Both the position numbers and the translations under genes were made by a program. The notes under the pieces are model-generated. The model was not told where the DNA came from, searched no databases, and saw only the letters and a program-made list of their open reading frames with translations. Shown here in pieces: positions 29,209 to 38,109 of a DNA stretch of 64,000 nucleotides. How positions within the stretch are numbered: the first letter of the stretch is position 1; each line of letters opens with the position of its first letter. The DNA is from Anaerosalibacter sp. Marseille-P3206 (GTDB taxonomy: Bacteria > Bacillota > Clostridia > Tissierellales > Sporanaerobacteraceae), in contig NZ_FUHM01000002.1 of the NCBI RefSeq assembly GCF_900155565.1, positions 930,001 through 994,000 on the forward strand, given 5' to 3'.

Positions 29209-30597
29209 TTATTTATTTTTGTCTAAAATACCTTTGTCAAAAACCCAGCCTTCTTTATTTACTTGCCTAGCTCTTGCAATAGATAAATTACCTCTGCCAA
29301 CTTCGTCTGTTATAGTTGAACCAGCAGCAATATATCCATATTCCTTAACTACTACAGGTGCAACTAAGTTAGAATTACTTCCAACAAAAGCATTATCTTT
29401 TACTACCGATTTTTGTTTTATTTTACCGTTGTAGTTGACAAATACTACACCACAGCCAATATTTACATTTCTACCAACCTCTGCATCACCTATGTAAGAA
29501 AGATGACTAGCTTTAGAATTGTCTCCAATAGTAGAGTTTTTGACTTCTACAAAATCGCCAATTTTTACATTTTTACCTATATGACTATTTGGTCTTAAAT
29601 AAGCATATGGGCCAATTTTACTCTCATCATCCACACTACTATCAATTATAGTGGAACTTAATATTTCTACATTATTGCCAATTTTGCTATTTACTATTTT
29701 TGCATTTTGACCAATACAACAATCTTCTCCTACCTCACTATTCCCTTCAATCACTACTCCTGGATAAACAACGGTATCTCGTCCAATCACTACACCATCT
29801 TCTATATAAGTGTTTTCAGGATCGATTAGGGTTACACCATTTAGCATATGACTTTGATTAATCCTATTTCTCATTATCTTTTCTGCCTCTTGTAATTGTA
29901 CCCTTGAATTAATTCCATAGATTTCTTCTTGATTTGCTATCTTGTATACTCCAACTTTTAGTTTTTCATTTTTTAATACTTGTACCGCATCTGTTATATA
30001 GTATTCACCTTGAGCATTGTCATTATCAATTTTATCTAAGGCAAATTTTAAGTACTTTCCTTTAAAACAATACATTCCTGAATTAACTTCTTTTATTTTC
30101 AGTTCCTCACTAGTTGCATCTTTATGCTCTACTATAGAAACAATATCTCCAGCCTCATCACGTACTATCCTTCCATATCCAGTAGGATCTTCTAAATCAG
30201 CTGAAAGCACTGTACAGACATTGTCTAAAGAGTTATGATACTCAATCAATTTATTTAGTGTATCCCCTGTAATTAAAGGAGTATCTCCATATAAAATTAT
30301 AACACAACTATCATCAGCAATGTACTCTTTTCCCTGCATAACTGCAAAGCCAGTACCATATGGGACATCTTCCCCTATAGGCTGAGTGACAAATGTAACA
30401 TCGTCATCTCTTATGCTATCAATTACTTTGTCTGAACCATGGCCTACTACTACAACACTTTTTCCCATATTAGCCTCTCTACTTGCATCAATGACATACT
30501 TTAATAAAGGCTTTCCACATACCTTGTGCAATACTTTAGGATACTTAGACTTCATCCTAGTACCTTCTCCTGCCGCAAGTATAATAGATATATTCAT
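29209..30597 (-). CDS. glmU: bifunctional GlcNAc-1-P uridyltransferase / GlcN-1-P acetyltransferase
   Basis: Makes UDP-GlcNAc for peptidoglycan in two steps. The N-terminal pyrophosphorylase domain begins with LAAGEGTRMKSKYPKVLHK (8-26) and has the GDTPLI metal motif. The C-terminal left-handed beta helix (about 250-450) is visible as repeated hexapeptides such as IGDNSKA and VGRNVNIG, with the acetyltransferase YIGD and FVNYNGK segments. Length 462 is typical. ATG follows GAGGTG. It lies between spoVG and prs. Confidence 0.97.
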   Translation of the reverse strand: MNISIILAAGEGTRMKSKYPKVLHKVCGKPLLKYVIDASREANMGKSVVVVGHGSDKVIDSIRDDDVTFVTQPIGEDVPYGTGFAVMQGKEYIADDSCVIILYGDTPLITGDTLNKLIEYHNSLDNVCTVLSADLEDPTGYGRIVRDEAGDIVSIVEHKDATSEELKIKEVNSGMYCFKGKYLKFALDKIDNDNAQGEYYITDAVQVLKNEKLKVGVYKIANQEEIYGINSRVQLQEAEKIMRNRINQSHMLNGVTLIDPENTYIEDGVVIGRDTVVYPGVVIEGNSEVGEDCCIGQNAKIVNSKIGNNVEILSSTIIDSSVDDESKIGPYAYLRPNSHIGKNVKIGDFVEVKNSTIGDNSKASHLSYIGDAEVGRNVNIGCGVVFVNYNGKIKQKSVVKDNAFVGSNSNLVAPVVVKEYGYIAAGSTITDEVGRGNLSIARARQVNKEGWVFDKGILDKNK

Positions 30598-30704
30598 ATA
30601 AACACCTCTATCCTTGGAATTTATTCTTCCAATAATATTCTATACAATTTAAAATATAAGTCCATACCTGTTTATGCTTTTTTTTATTTTTTGAAAAATT
30701 AAAC

Positions 30705-30731
30705 GAGAAAAAAGGACCTTCTAAGGTCCTT
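30705..30731 (-). terminator. spoVG terminator
   Basis: Nine-base arms AAGGACCTT/AAGGTCCTT with a two-base loop and a T-rich tail on the minus strand. Confidence 0.85.
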
Positions 30732-30737
30732 TCTATC

Positions 30738-31001
30738 TTACTCTTCGCTTATATTTTTTTCATATTCCATAAATATTGCATCTTGTATTTTACTTCTAGT
30801 CTCTGAATTAATTGGGTGTGCAATATCCCTAAACTCTCCATCTGCCATCTTTCTGCTAGGCATAGCTACAAAAAGTCCATTTTGTCCATCTATAATTTTA
30901 ATATCATGTACTACAAATTCGTTATCAAAAGTAACAGAAACTATAGCTTTCATCTTACCCTCATTAGTTACCTTTCTAATTCTTACATCAGTTACTTGCA
31001 T
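30738..31001 (-). CDS. spoVG: septation/regulatory protein SpoVG
   Basis: Small site-specific nucleic-acid-binding regulator (87 residues) involved in septation, sporulation and gene control. The conserved start [11 protein letters not shown], the central [21 protein letters not shown] and the DIAHPIN segment identify the family. ATG is preceded by AAGGTGG. A SigH-type promoter is visible upstream. yabJ (RidA), which precedes spoVG in B. subtilis, is missing here. Confidence 0.96.
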   Translation of the reverse strand: MQVTDVRIRKVTNEGKMKAIVSVTFDNEFVVHDIKIIDGQNGLFVAMPSRKMADGEFRDIAHPINSETRSKIQDAIFMEYEKNISEE

Positions 31002-31057
31002 TATCCTTCACCACCTTCCAAAGAAGTCATTTTAGGAAATTATTAAATATTCACTAT

Positions 31058-31082
31058 ATTCTATAAATTTTACGAAAATCCT
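31058..31082 (-). promoter_or_regulatory. SigH-type promoter of spoVG
   Basis: Minus-strand AGGATTT (31076-31082) is followed after 13 bases by AGAAT (31058-31062). This matches the -35 AGGATTT / -10 GAAT layout of the known SigH promoter of B. subtilis spoVG. Position is about 57 bases before the start codon. Confidence 0.65.
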
Positions 31083-31106
31083 TCTTTTTGAAGATAATTT
31101 TTTATT

Positions 31107-31937
31107 TTATTTGAATTGTCTTAATAATTCAAAATTAGAAGACATTGAAATTTCTCCATCTACCTCATCCACCTTTTCAAGTTTCAATAGAGCCTTGTAA
31201 CCTTTAATCAATTTTTCTTCAGGTTCCAAAGTAGTTATCAATACACCTATACCCTTAACCTGTGCATTAAACTCACCCATCATTTCTTTTATACCCTTAA
31301 TTGTTCCACCAGCTCTCATGAAATCATCAACTATTAACACATTTGCACCTTCCTTTAAAGCCCTCTTAGAAAGGGACATAGTTTGTATAGTCTTTGTAGA
31401 GCCAGATATATAATTTATATTTACTGCAGTCCCCTCAGTAATTCTCATGTTTTTTCTAATTATAACCAATGGAACCCCTAAAAATTCTGCCGTCATTAAA
31501 CCTATAGGTATACCCTTGGTTTCAATAGTCACCACATAATCAATATCTCTATCTATGAACTCATCCGCCAATATCATACCAATCTTTTTTACAATTTGAG
31601 GATTGTTAAGTAAATCCATCATATAAATAAAACCACCAGGTATAAGTCTTTCCTTCTTAGACAATTCACTACATAAATAATCCAAAAACTTTTTAGTTTC
31701 CTCTTTATTATTACCAGGTATAAACCTTACTCCTCCATTAGCACCAGGAATAGTTTCTATTACCCCTATATCAAGTTTTTTTACTAATTCCTTCATGATA
31801 CCTATATCTCCACTAATACTAGGTTTTTTTACATTAAATAATTTTGAAAAATAATTATAAGTTAATATTTCATTGGGCCTATTTGTAAATATATACATAA
31901 GCCCTGCAATTCTTTCATTTCTCTTAAATTTTCCCAT
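31107..31937 (-). CDS. purR: PurR-type purine operon repressor (PRT fold)
   Basis: DNA-binding repressor of purine genes that senses PRPP in Bacillus. ATG at 31937, behind GGTGAT, gives 276 residues; a GTG four codons earlier overlaps that site. A winged-helix domain covers about 1-75. The phosphoribosyltransferase-like domain has the PRPP loop VLIVDDFMRAGGT at about 198-210. B. subtilis has the same gene at the head of this block. The target operons are not in the window. Confidence 0.93.
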   Translation of the reverse strand: MGKFKRNERIAGLMYIFTNRPNEILTYNYFSKLFNVKKPSISGDIGIMKELVKKLDIGVIETIPGANGGVRFIPGNNKEETKKFLDYLCSELSKKERLIPGGFIYMMDLLNNPQIVKKIGMILADEFIDRDIDYVVTIETKGIPIGLMTAEFLGVPLVIIRKNMRITEGTAVNINYISGSTKTIQTMSLSKRALKEGANVLIVDDFMRAGGTIKGIKEMMGEFNAQVKGIGVLITTLEPEEKLIKGYKALLKLEKVDEVDGEISMSSNFELLRQFK

Positions 31938-32050
31938 GTATATCACCACAATCAGATTTTTTTATTATTTCAGTATATTATTTTAGTATATTCTTTTTTC
32001 TGGCTTATTTCAATAGAAATCAACTTCCGCTTTTTAATTTTATACCTTTA

Positions 32051-32059
32051 TGATATAAT
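32051..32059 (+). promoter_or_regulatory. extended -10 promoter of murC
   Basis: TGATATAAT combines the TGn extension with a perfect TATAAT at 32054-32059. No good -35 is seen 17 bases upstream, which extended -10 promoters tolerate. The start codon lies about 135 bases downstream. Confidence 0.5.
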
Positions 32060-32196
32060 CTAACAGTGACAAATGAATGATATTAGAATAATATAATAAT
32101 AACCAATTTTATTGGCAATAATAAAATATATAAGGGAAGATATTTTTCCCACAAATTGAAATTTAAGTCATATATTATTTCAGGAGGTATTCATAT

Positions 32197-33597
32197 ATGT
32201 TTTCATTTAACATAATAGAACATGATTTTTCCCATATTCACTTCATTGGTATAGGTGGGATTAGCATGAGTGGTTTAGCAGAAATACTAATAGATGAAGG
32301 TTATACTGTATCTGGTTCTGATATGAACTCTTCCCTTATTATTAATAAGTTAGAATCTCAAAAGGCTAAAATTCATATCGGTCATAGTGCTGAAAACATT
32401 AATGGTTCAGATTTAGTAGTATATACAGATGCTATATCAAAAGATAATGTAGAATTGTTAGAAGCAAAAAAATTGGGAATCGAAACTGTTGATAGAGGAA
32501 CTTTTTTAGGTAAGTTGATGAAAAATTATAATAAGTCTATTGCTGTATCTGGAACCCATGGAAAAACTACTACAACTAGTATGTTAGCTACAGTACTTAA
32601 TAAATCAAATTTAGACCCTACAATACTATTAGGTGGGGAACTTGACGCAATAGGTGGAAATGTAAAAATAGGCAGTAAAAATTTAGTCCTTACAGAAGCC
32701 TGTGAATACAAAGGAAATATACTAAAATATCAACCTACTATGGCTATAATACTAAATATGGAAGAGGATCATTTAGATTATTTCAAAAATATAGATCATA
32801 TAGTAGAAACTTTTGCACAATATGCTAGCGGAATAAAAGAAGACGGTTACTTAGTAATAAACATTGACGATGAAAATTCACAAAGAGTTATAAATGCATC
32901 TAAATGCAATCTAATCACCTTTGGTATAAATAGCGATGCAGACTATAGTGCAGAAAATATATCCTTTACTGAAGAAGGCTTTCCAAAATTTGTTCTCAAT
33001 GTAAAAGGCAAAGAAAAATATTTAGTTACATTGAATGTAATGGGAATACACAATATCTACAATGCTTTGGCAACTTTTGCTGCAGCTCATACATATGGTG
33101 TAGATATTGAAACCATTATTGACTCTATAAAAGATTATGTTGGAACTCACAGAAGATTAGAAACTAAGGGCTTTATAAATGGTGTAAAAATAGTAGATGA
33201 TTATGCCCATCATCCTACAGAGATTAAAGTAAGCTTAGACGCCTTAAAAAACACATCCAAAAATAAGCTTTGGTGCGTTTTTCAACCACATACTTATTCT
33301 AGAACAAAATCATTATTAGATAAGTTTTCTCAATCTTTTTATGATGCTGATAAAGTAATTTTAACAGATATATATGCCGCAAGAGAAGCAGATACAGGAC
33401 TTATTCATTCAACTAACTTGGTTGATTCATTGGTAAAAAAAGGAGTAGATGCAATTTATATAGAATCCTTCGAAGACATTAAAAACTATTTATTAGCAAA
33501 TGTAGAAGAAGGAGATATAGTTGTAACAATGGGTGCTGGAAATGTGTATAAAATTGGAGAAATGATTTTAGAAGATAATAGACAAAGAGCAATCTAA
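32197..33597 (+). CDS. murC: UDP-N-acetylmuramate--L-alanine ligase
   Basis: Adds L-Ala to UDP-MurNAc in peptidoglycan synthesis. The 466 residues show the Rossmann start (HFIGIGGISMSGLAEIL), the ATP loop GTHGKTTTTS at about 115-124, the EEDHLDYFKN segment, GTHRRLE, and the DDYAHHPTEI motif. ATG at 32197 follows CAGGAGG. It is one of few plus-strand genes here, divergent from purR, and ends in a terminator shared with the convergent LCP gene. Confidence 0.97.
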   Translation: MFSFNIIEHDFSHIHFIGIGGISMSGLAEILIDEGYTVSGSDMNSSLIINKLESQKAKIHIGHSAENINGSDLVVYTDAISKDNVELLEAKKLGIETVDRGTFLGKLMKNYNKSIAVSGTHGKTTTTSMLATVLNKSNLDPTILLGGELDAIGGNVKIGSKNLVLTEACEYKGNILKYQPTMAIILNMEEDHLDYFKNIDHIVETFAQYASGIKEDGYLVINIDDENSQRVINASKCNLITFGINSDADYSAENISFTEEGFPKFVLNVKGKEKYLVTLNVMGIHNIYNALATFAAAHTYGVDIETIIDSIKDYVGTHRRLETKGFINGVKIVDDYAHHPTEIKVSLDALKNTSKNKLWCVFQPHTYSRTKSLLDKFSQSFYDADKVILTDIYAAREADTGLIHSTNLVDSLVKKGVDAIYIESFEDIKNYLLANVEEGDIVVTMGAGNVYKIGEMILEDNRQRAI

Positions 33598-33629
33598 AAA
33601 AAGCCTTCTACTCTGTAGAAGGCTTTTTT
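33596..33629. terminator. bidirectional terminator between murC and the LCP gene
   Basis: GCCTTCTAC/GTAGAAGGC stem with a three-base loop, A run before and T run after, serving both convergent genes. The LCP stop codon lies within it. Confidence 0.9.
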
Positions 33630-34594
33630 ACTACTCCGTAAATACTTTCCATCAATTTTTTTATTTCAATTTCATCATAAATATAGTATGATAAATTCTT
33701 TCCATTTATCTTCTTAAATGTAGCTATTCCCGGAAGAGTGCTAAAGTTAATATTTTTCTCATCAATTCCAAGTGCATTTTTACCAAATGTGAATGCTTCT
33801 GTTATAGCAATATCAGTTTTTACATTGTCTAAACTGGTTTTTATTACAACTGGTAATTTTATACTTAAAGATTTTTTTAAAAAAGATTTCAAAAATTCTT
33901 GTTGAGCTTTTACTCTGCCCAAATCCCCATTTTTATATCCACCACTACCTCCATTTTGCTTTCTATACCTTAAAAAATCAATAGACTTATCTCCATTCAA
34001 TGTTTGCTTTCCCTTAGGAATATCAATGTATAAGGGAGGTTTTGAACTAGGGTCTGTATACTTCATGTGAAAAGGCACTGTAACATCTACTCCGCCTACA
34101 GAATCTACAATCTTTTTCACACCATCATAATCCACCATTACATAATAGTGAACTGGAACTCCTCCCAAAACATGGGTTACAGCCTTTTTAACTCCATTTA
34201 TTCCATGAGATGCATATACTGCATTTATCTTTCTCATTTCTGCTGCTTCATAGCCTTTTCTATAGAGATAAGTATCCCTAGGAACACTTATCAAGTCTAC
34301 TTGCTTTTTCACTGGCTCAAAAGAAACAAATATCATAGTATCAGAGCGAATATCCTCCATTCCCAAAACAACAAAGTTAACTCTTTTGCTTTTGTTTATT
34401 GCACTTTCCAATGTATATATGGGTTCTTCTTCAGTTACCTTCTCTTTTGCTTTTTCTTCATCTTTTATCTGTACTTGTGAGTAGTTCTTTATTTCACTTC
34501 CTCCATAATTTTTTAGATACATATATGAACCAAGAAAAAAGGCAATAATAAAGCACATAAAAGAGATTATAAATACTTTAAAGAAATTTTTCAT
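33608..34594 (-). CDS. LytR-CpsA-Psr family cell-wall ligase
   Basis: Membrane-anchored enzyme that transfers lipid-linked glycopolymers to peptidoglycan. ATG at 34594 is chosen because the hydrophobic anchor (about 7-28) follows directly; AAAGGAG lies rather far upstream and a TTG one codon earlier is equally possible. The LCP domain (about 70-300) has VLGMEDIRSDTMI, the SVPRDTY motif with a catalytic Arg, and the LRYRKQNG...GDLGRVKAQQEF segment that binds polyprenyl phosphate. A short helical tail follows. The start is the uncertain point, not the family. Confidence 0.88.
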   Translation of the reverse strand: MKNFFKVFIISFMCFIIAFFLGSYMYLKNYGGSEIKNYSQVQIKDEEKAKEKVTEEEPIYTLESAINKSKRVNFVVLGMEDIRSDTMIFVSFEPVKKQVDLISVPRDTYLYRKGYEAAEMRKINAVYASHGINGVKKAVTHVLGGVPVHYYVMVDYDGVKKIVDSVGGVDVTVPFHMKYTDPSSKPPLYIDIPKGKQTLNGDKSIDFLRYRKQNGGSGGYKNGDLGRVKAQQEFLKSFLKKSLSIKLPVVIKTSLDNVKTDIAITEAFTFGKNALGIDEKNINFSTLPGIATFKKINGKNLSYYIYDEIEIKKLMESIYGVVKKPSTE

Positions 34595-34663
34595 CAATAA
34601 GCGATTTTCATCTCCTTTCTTCCAATGTATAATATTATTTTGCACTATTTATGTTTTTTTAGT

Positions 34664-34694
34664 CAAAAAAAAAGGGACAGTTCACTGTCCCTTT
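34664..34694 (-). terminator. hbd terminator
   Basis: AAAGGGACAG/CTGTCCCTTT stem with a four-base loop and a minus-strand run of T. Confidence 0.88.
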
Positions 34695-34709
34695 TATCAT
34701 GCTATCCTA

Positions 34710-35564
34710 TTATTTTGTATAATCGTAGAATCCTTTTCCTGTCTTTCTACCTAATTGTCCACCTCTAACCATCTTTCTTAGTAGTGGGTGAGCTCTATAT
34801 TTTGAATCACCAAATTCATTATATAATACATCCATGATAGCCAAACATACATCAAGACCTACTAAATCACCTAAAGCTAAAGGCCCTATTGGGTGGTTTG
34901 CACCAAGTTTCATTGCTTCGTCAATGTCTTCAGCCTTTGCAACTCCATCTCCTAAAATACCAACAGCTTCATTGATCATTGGGATAAGTATTCTGTTAAC
35001 TACAAATCCTGGAGCTTCTTCAACTTCAACTGGAGTCTTGCCAAGTTTTTCAGCTAATTCAAATATAGTATTTCTAGTTTCTTCACTAGTTGCAATTCCC
35101 TTTATAACTTCAACTAATTTCATTACTGGAACTGGATTGAAGAAATGCATTCCAATAACCTTTTCAGGTCTATTAGTTGAACTTGCTATTTCTGTTATTG
35201 ATAATGATGAAGTATTGCTTGCAAGTATTGCTTCTGGTTTACAAATATCATCTAATTTCTTAAATGTTTCTCTCTTAACTTTCATATCTTCTGCAATAGC
35301 TTCAATAACTAAATCACAATCTTTTAAATCTTCATATTTTGTAGTAATTTCAATTCTTGAAAGAACTTTTTCTTTATCTGCTTCTGTAATCTTTTCTTTT
35401 TTAACCATTCTACCTAAGTTTTTATCAACTGATTTAAGACTTCCTCTTGGATTAGCTTCGTCAATGTTTCTAACCCACATAACAACATCATACTCGTTTT
35501 GTGCTAACACCTGAATTATACCAGATGCCATAGTTCCTCTACCTAATACGCCTATCTTTTTCAT
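34710..35564 (-). CDS. hbd: 3-hydroxybutyryl-CoA dehydrogenase
   Basis: NAD(P)-dependent interconversion of acetoacetyl-CoA and 3-hydroxybutyryl-CoA in butyrate formation or use. The 284 residues show the dinucleotide motif GRGTMASG (8-15), the IEAIAED strand, the catalytic His in [14 protein letters not shown], and the C-terminal [14 protein letters not shown] follows GGAGGTG. It is 18 bases after crt, in the same transcript. The acyl-CoA dehydrogenase and Etf genes that usually accompany the pair are not in the window. Confidence 0.95.
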   Translation of the reverse strand: MKKIGVLGRGTMASGIIQVLAQNEYDVVMWVRNIDEANPRGSLKSVDKNLGRMVKKEKITEADKEKVLSRIEITTKYEDLKDCDLVIEAIAEDMKVKRETFKKLDDICKPEAILASNTSSLSITEIASSTNRPEKVIGMHFFNPVPVMKLVEVIKGIATSEETRNTIFELAEKLGKTPVEVEEAPGFVVNRILIPMINEAVGILGDGVAKAEDIDEAMKLGANHPIGPLALGDLVGLDVCLAIMDVLYNEFGDSKYRAHPLLRKMVRGGQLGRKTGKGFYDYTK

Positions 35565-35581
35565 AAAAACACCTCCAAGTA

Positions 35582-36361
35582 TTATCTTAATTTATAGTTT
35601 GGTGTGCGTTTTTCTAAAAACGCTCCCATACCTTCTTTTTGATCTAGAGTTGCAAAACAAAGTCCAAACAAATCTCTTTCTATAGCCATTCCAGTTTCAA
35701 TATCTGTTTCTATTCCTCTATTTATAGATGCTTTAGCAAATCTTACAGCCAATTGTCCCTTGGACAATATCTTATTTGCTAATTTTAAAGCTTCATCCAT
35801 AAGTTCATCCTTTGATACTACCTTATTAACCAAACCAATTCTATATGCTTCATTTGCATCAATCATATCTGCAGTATATATTAATTCTTTAGCTTTTCCT
35901 AATCCAACTAGTCTTGAAAGTCTTTGCGTACCTGCAAATCCAGGTATTATTCCTAAGCCTACTTCTGGTTGTCCAAATTTCGCCTTCTCTGAAGCTATTC
36001 TAATATCACAGCACATAGATAATTCACATCCACCACCTAGTGCAAATCCATTTACAGCTGCTATTACAGGTTTCTCCATTAGTTCAATCTTTCTAAATGT
36101 AGATAATCCTAATTTTGCAAATTCTCTTGCACAAGCGGAATCCATATCCTTCATTTCACTAATATCTGCACCAGCTACAAATGCTCGTCCTTCTCCTGTA
36201 ATCATTAGTATATGTATATCTTCATCATTCTCTATCATATCTACAGCTTCATTTAACTCTTTAAGCACTTCAGTGTTTAGAGCGTTCAAAGCATCTGGCC
36301 TATTAATTGAAAGTATTCCTACATTTCCTTCTCTTCTGAAAATTAAGTTATTAAACTCCAT
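35582..36361 (-). CDS. crt: enoyl-CoA hydratase / crotonase
   Basis: Hydrates crotonyl-CoA to 3-hydroxybutyryl-CoA. ATG at 36361 with AGGAGGGGG upstream gives 259 residues. The crotonase motifs are [11 protein letters not shown] (oxyanion hole and first Gly-Ala), [20 protein letters not shown] with the catalytic Glu, and [20 protein letters not shown] with the second catalytic Glu. It is the first gene of a crt-hbd operon preceded by a Rex-like operator. Confidence 0.95.
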   Translation of the reverse strand: MEFNNLIFRREGNVGILSINRPDALNALNTEVLKELNEAVDMIENDEDIHILMITGEGRAFVAGADISEMKDMDSACAREFAKLGLSTFRKIELMEKPVIAAVNGFALGGGCELSMCCDIRIASEKAKFGQPEVGLGIIPGFAGTQRLSRLVGLGKAKELIYTADMIDANEAYRIGLVNKVVSKDELMDEALKLANKILSKGQLAVRFAKASINRGIETDIETGMAIERDLFGLCFATLDQKEGMGAFLEKRTPNYKLR

Positions 36362-36442
36362 TTTCCCCCTCCTAAACTTAGGTATTTTATTACTATCACA
36401 ATTTAATTTTATCAAATAAAAATGAATAGTGCAATGCTATCT

Positions 36443-36460
36443 TTGATAATTGATTAACAA
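36443..36460. promoter_or_regulatory. Rex-like operator
   Basis: TTGATAA-TTGA-TTAACAA matches the clostridial Rex consensus TTGTTAAnnnnTTAACAA at 13 of 14 arm positions. It overlaps the predicted -10 and spacer of the crt promoter, so an NADH/NAD+-responsive repressor could block it. The regulator gene is not in the window. Confidence 0.65.
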
Positions 36461-36471
36461 TCTGTTGGCAA
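36443..36471 (-). promoter_or_regulatory. promoter of crt-hbd
   Basis: Minus-strand TTGCCA (36466-36471) and TATCAA (36443-36448) are 17 bases apart, about 80 bases before the crt start. The rest of the 350-base gap (36362-36710) holds only AT-rich sequence and the pgi hairpin. Confidence 0.5.
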
Positions 36472-36680
36472 TAAATAATGTAAATACCCAAAATCACAGT
36501 ATTTCTTCCTTTTACTCCATTATACTATTATTCTTTATACTCTAAAGCTTATATAAGCTCAATAAAAAAGCTTAAATTCTAATTACTCCAATTTATAATA
36601 AGGTCTAAACCCTTTGTTTTACATAAACTTCGTTAAAAGATTGTCACCATTTTCCAAACAGTGGAAATGCAGAAATTTAT

Positions 36681-36703
36681 AGCTAGAGTTTAAAACTCTA
36701 GCT
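36681..36703 (-). terminator. pgi 3' hairpin
   Basis: Ten-base arms AGCTAGAGTT/AACTCTAGCT with a three-base centre, eight bases after the pgi stop. The following T tract on the minus strand is weak. Confidence 0.6.
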
Positions 36704-36710
36704 TTTAATC

Positions 36711-38018
36711 TTAACACCTAGGCTTACCTAAAAGTCTAAACATATTTTTTTTATATTTCTCAACTCCAGGCTGGTCAAAAGGGTTTACCCCAAATAAGTA
36801 TCCACTGATAGCACAACTTTTCTCAAAGAAATATATAAGCTTTCCTAAATAATATTCATTTAGTTCTGGAATATTTACAATAATATTGGGAACTCCCCCA
36901 TCAATATGAGCTAAAACAGTTCCTTCAAGAGCTTTCTTGTTTACAAAATCTATACTCTTTCCAGCAAGATAATTAAGTCCATCTAAATTTTCCTTTTCAC
37001 TTTTAATAATCATATCTTTTCTTGGTCTATCTATTTTTAAAACTGTTTCAAATATATTTCTCTTACCATCTTGAATTAATTGTCCCATAGAGTGAAGATC
37101 TGTCGTAAAGCTCACTGATGATGGATATATTCCCTTTCCATCCTTTCCTTCACTTTCACCAAATAGTTGTTTCCACCACTCTTGAAAATAAAACAATCTT
37201 GGTTCATAACTTACTAATATTTCAATGTCTTTTCCTCTTCTGTATAAAATGTTTCTAAGTATAGCATATTGATAAGCACTGTTTTCATAAATATTTAAAT
37301 TCTTGTATTCTTCCATGCCTTCTTTAGCTCCACTTAAAATTTTGTCAATATCTATCCCTGCAACTGCAATAGGAAGAAGCCCTACAGAAGTAAAAACAGA
37401 ATATCTACCGCCTATATCATCAGGCACTGTAAAGCTTTCATATCCTTTATTTGTAGCCAATTCTTTTAGTGCACCTTTATGTGCATCTGTAGTTACATAT
37501 ATTCTTTTTTTAGCTTCTTCACTTCCATACAGTTCCTCTATATATTCTTTGAAGATTCTAAAGGCAATAGCAGGTTCTGTAGTAGTTCCTGATTTAGATA
37601 TAACATTTATGCAAATATCTTTTCCCTTTATTACTTCTAATAGCTCCATAATATAGGTACTACTAACATTGTTTCCTACAAAATATATCTCTGGGCCATT
37701 TCTTTTTTCAGAAGTAAGTCTATTATAAAAACTATGAGTTAAAGTTTCTATGCAAGCCCTTGCACCTAGATAAGAACCCCCTATTCCTATGACAACAAAC
37801 ACTTCTGAGCTTTTTCTTATCCTCTTAGCTGCACATTTTACTCTATTGTATTCATCTACATCTATGTTTACAGGATAATCAACCCAACCAGTATACTCAC
37901 TTCCTGGACCTTTTTTACTATGTAATAAGTCATGAGCAGTAGATATATATTTACCTAAGTTTTCAATCTCATATTCACTAATAAAACTATTAGAATAATC
38001 CAAATAAATATTCTCCAT
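36711..38018 (-). CDS. pgi: glucose-6-phosphate isomerase
   Basis: Glycolytic isomerase of glucose 6-phosphate and fructose 6-phosphate. ATG at 38018 with GAGGAGG upstream gives 435 residues, slightly shorter than the usual 450 of Firmicutes. Visible motifs are [25 protein letters not shown] (phosphate binding), [14 protein letters not shown] (PGI signature) and the C-terminal [15 protein letters not shown] with the catalytic Lys. It is transcribed alone between two hairpins. Confidence 0.96.
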   Translation of the reverse strand: MENIYLDYSNSFISEYEIENLGKYISTAHDLLHSKKGPGSEYTGWVDYPVNIDVDEYNRVKCAAKRIRKSSEVFVVIGIGGSYLGARACIETLTHSFYNRLTSEKRNGPEIYFVGNNVSSTYIMELLEVIKGKDICINVISKSGTTTEPAIAFRIFKEYIEELYGSEEAKKRIYVTTDAHKGALKELATNKGYESFTVPDDIGGRYSVFTSVGLLPIAVAGIDIDKILSGAKEGMEEYKNLNIYENSAYQYAILRNILYRRGKDIEILVSYEPRLFYFQEWWKQLFGESEGKDGKGIYPSSVSFTTDLHSMGQLIQDGKRNIFETVLKIDRPRKDMIIKSEKENLDGLNYLAGKSIDFVNKKALEGTVLAHIDGGVPNIIVNIPELNEYYLGKLIYFFEKSCAISGYLFGVNPFDQPGVEKYKKNMFRLLGKPRC

Positions 38019-38072
38019 TCCTAACCTCCTCAATCCTACATTCACATATTTATGATACCACAATTAAATAAT

Positions 38073-38102
38073 AAAATCCTAGAATCTAAATTCTAGGATT
38101 TT
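38073..38102 (-). terminator. terminator of the PAS-phosphatase gene
   Basis: Twelve-base arms AAAATCCTAGAA/TTCTAGGATTTT with a six-base loop. Confidence 0.8.
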
Positions 38103-38109
38103 TATATAT

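Noticed and set aside
34834-35514. 226-codon plus-strand frame opposite hbd
   Set aside because: It is antisense to a clear hbd, rich in Ser/Ile/Pro from mirrored codons, and has no ribosome site.
35760-36419. 219-codon plus-strand frame opposite crt
   Set aside because: Antisense shadow of the crotonase gene with no family features.
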